DNA of 22,717 nt, taken from NCBI GenBank assembly GCA_910584935.1, contig CAJUDU010000025.1, positions 1-22,717 of the forward strand. Reading direction: 5' to 3'. Origin of the DNA: an uncultured Butyricicoccus sp. (lineage in GTDB: Bacteria; Bacillota; Clostridia; Oscillospirales; Butyricicoccaceae). The position numbers and the translations under genes are program-made. The notes below the pieces were generated by a model. It worked only from the letters and a program-made list of their open reading frames with translations. It did not search any database and was not told the DNA's origin. Below are positions 21,920 to 22,717 of the stretch, piece after piece (position 1 is the first letter of the stretch; each line of letters starts with the position of its first letter).

Positions 21920-22571
21920 TGGCATTCTCCCAACGATATCCTACGCCATAAACGGTTTGAATATACGCCTTGCCCAATTTTTGCCGCAGCCGCCGTACCG
22001 TAACTGACAGTGCATTTTCGTCAACATATTCGAGGCCATCTGTCCAAATGCGGTCAAGGAGGGTTTCCCGCGGCACAATGCGCCCACGGGCGCTAACCAG
22101 TGCATATAATAATTTTTGTTCAGAACGAGAAAGGGAAATTTGCTTACCATCGCGGGAAAAATCAGCATGAGCAAAATCAAATCGGAACCCATCGATTAAA
22201 AGAACATCTTCGCAGCCTGCGCGCCGCAAGGCAGCATCCACCCTTGCGCGCAGCACCGACAGCCGAAACGGTTTGGTAATATAATCATCCCCACCGGCAC
22301 AAAACCCAGCGATTTCATCTTCTTCAGTATCATTTGCGGTCAAAAAGATAACCGGCATACGGCTTGTCAAACGCAGTTCTTTGCAAAGTGTCAAGCCATT
22401 GCCATCGGGCAAGCCGATATCGAGCAAAATCAAATCGGCAGGGCGTTCCAGCGCACGGCGCGCAGCGCCAAGCGTACCACAGATGGTAATATGCCGCCCT
22501 TCAGCGGCAATCGCACGTGCCACGCCTTTTGCCAACGCGGCATCATCTTCGACAAGCAATATCTCTGGCAA
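21912..22571 (-). CDS. OmpR/PhoB-type response regulator
   Basis: A 219-residue regulator. The receiver domain has E8-D9-D10, phospho-acceptor D51 (LILLDIGLPDGNG), T78 (FLTAND) and the conserved lysine in YITKPF. The C-terminal winged helix (about 125-219) shows LSRSEQKLLYAL, VPRETLLDRIW and LSVTVRRLRQKLG...IQTVYGVGYRW. The start is a TTG at 22571, eight bases after GAGGAG. It forms an operon with the overlapping kinase gene. The target genes are not in view; regulators of this type with short kinases often control adjacent ABC transporters, which may lie beyond the right edge. Confidence 0.93.
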   Translation of the reverse strand: MPEILLVEDDAALAKGVARAIAAEGRHITICGTLGAARRALERPADLILLDIGLPDGNGLTLCKELRLTSRMPVIFLTANDTEEDEIAGFCAGGDDYITKPFRLSVLRARVDAALRRAGCEDVLLIDGFRFDFAHADFSRDGKQISLSRSEQKLLYALVSARGRIVPRETLLDRIWTDGLEYVDENALSVTVRRLRQKLGKAYIQTVYGVGYRWENANA

Positions 22572-22589
22572 TCCTCTCGCTCCTCTCTG

Positions 22590-22608
22590 TTGGGGCGTCC
22601 CGCCCCAA
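22590..22608. repeat. GC-rich palindrome upstream of the regulator gene
   Basis: TTGGGGCG (22590-22597) and CGCCCCAA (22601-22608) form a perfect 8-bp inverted repeat with loop TCC. It lies 19 bases before the TTG start of the response regulator on the minus strand and next to the 46-bp repeat array, so it may be part of the same repetitive element. Confidence 0.7.
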
Positions 22609-22617
22609 ACCCTTGGG

Positions 22618-22717
22618 CAGGGCGCTGCCCTGCACCCGCGAGGGCTTCGCCCCTCGACCCCAGCAGGGCGCTGCCCTGCACCCGCGAGGGCTTCGCCCCT
22701 CGACCCCAGCAGGGCGC
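22618..22717. repeat. 46-bp tandem repeats with two palindromes each, cut by the window edge
   Basis: Copies begin with CAGGGCGC at 22618, 22664 and 22710, exactly 46 bp apart; the first two appear identical and the third is cut after 8 bases. Each unit contains CAGGGC-GCT-GCCCTG and CGAGGG-CTTCGC-CCCTCG, two perfect 6-bp stems. It is far richer in G+C than its surroundings. Arrays of small palindromes of this kind occur in gut Clostridia genomes. There are no unique spacers, so it is not a CRISPR array. Confidence 0.9.

Noticed and set aside
22548..22554. 0A-box heptamer in the OmpR-type regulator gene
   Set aside because: It is formed by the codons for the conserved LVED segment of the receiver domain.
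22618..22717. CRISPR-like array
   Set aside because: The copies are contiguous 46-bp units with no unique spacers and no cas genes nearby.

Overview
The window looks like a chromosomal segment of an endospore-forming Clostridia species, most likely an Oscillospiraceae-type gut anaerobe. The main reasons are the adjacent pair spoIVB-spo0A with intact catalytic and DNA-binding regions, a thioredoxin-reductase-like flavoprotein that lacks the NADPH-binding signatures (as in the ferredoxin-dependent enzymes of clostridia), a GerS/YdcC-like lipoprotein next to nnrD, a MazF/NdoA toxin downstream of alr, Shine-Dalgarno-led genes with many TTG/GTG starts, and small GC-rich palindromic repeats. There is no phage, insertion sequence, rRNA, tRNA or CRISPR array. 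The lineage call is inference; no marker gene pins it to a genus.

Layout. 1-1200: a flavoprotein reductase behind an extended -10 promoter. 1183-1620: two small leftward genes, one a 55-residue membrane protein. 1671-3133: nnrD and a LolA-like lipoprotein, rightward. 3148-5150: a leftward run of a membrane protein, a macro-domain deacetylase and a PflX-like radical SAM protein. 5297-6352: a Xer-type tyrosine recombinase, closed by a strong bidirectional terminator. 6415-11550: a BceAB-type ABC transporter (leftward) divergent from a LytTR response regulator and an AgrC-like GHKL kinase (rightward). 11547-13171: a YitT/DUF2179 membrane protein and an unknown protein with 57-bp in-frame tandem repeats. 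13279-15531: a secreted or anchored unknown protein, mazF/ndoA and alr, all leftward. 15729-17700: spo0A and spoIVB. 17900-18241: a SLOG/DUF2493 protein. 18349-20712: glycogen phosphorylase. 21014-22571: an OmpR-type two-component pair. 22590-22717: 46-bp palindrome-rich tandem repeats running off the right edge.

How it fits together. Three themes stand out. (1) Sporulation and germination: Spo0A, the SpoIVB protease, and a lipoprotein whose relatives sit next to alr in Bacillus and Clostridioides. The common acpS-nnrD-lipoprotein-alr-mazEF cluster appears split here into two parts about 11 kb apart on opposite strands. (2) Envelope sensing: the BceAB-like transporter and LytTR/AgrC pair share a 216-bp divergent control region. 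It holds four copies of a TTGTAACAAA-like element at exact 21-bp steps that fill the space between the two predicted -35 boxes. This is the most striking unlisted structure in the window. (3) Toxin and nucleotide-signal genes: mazF has its own promoter and no visible antitoxin, and both a macro-domain protein and a SLOG protein are present.

The coding frames of the main genes are secure. Promoters, terminators and operators were read by eye and are predictions.
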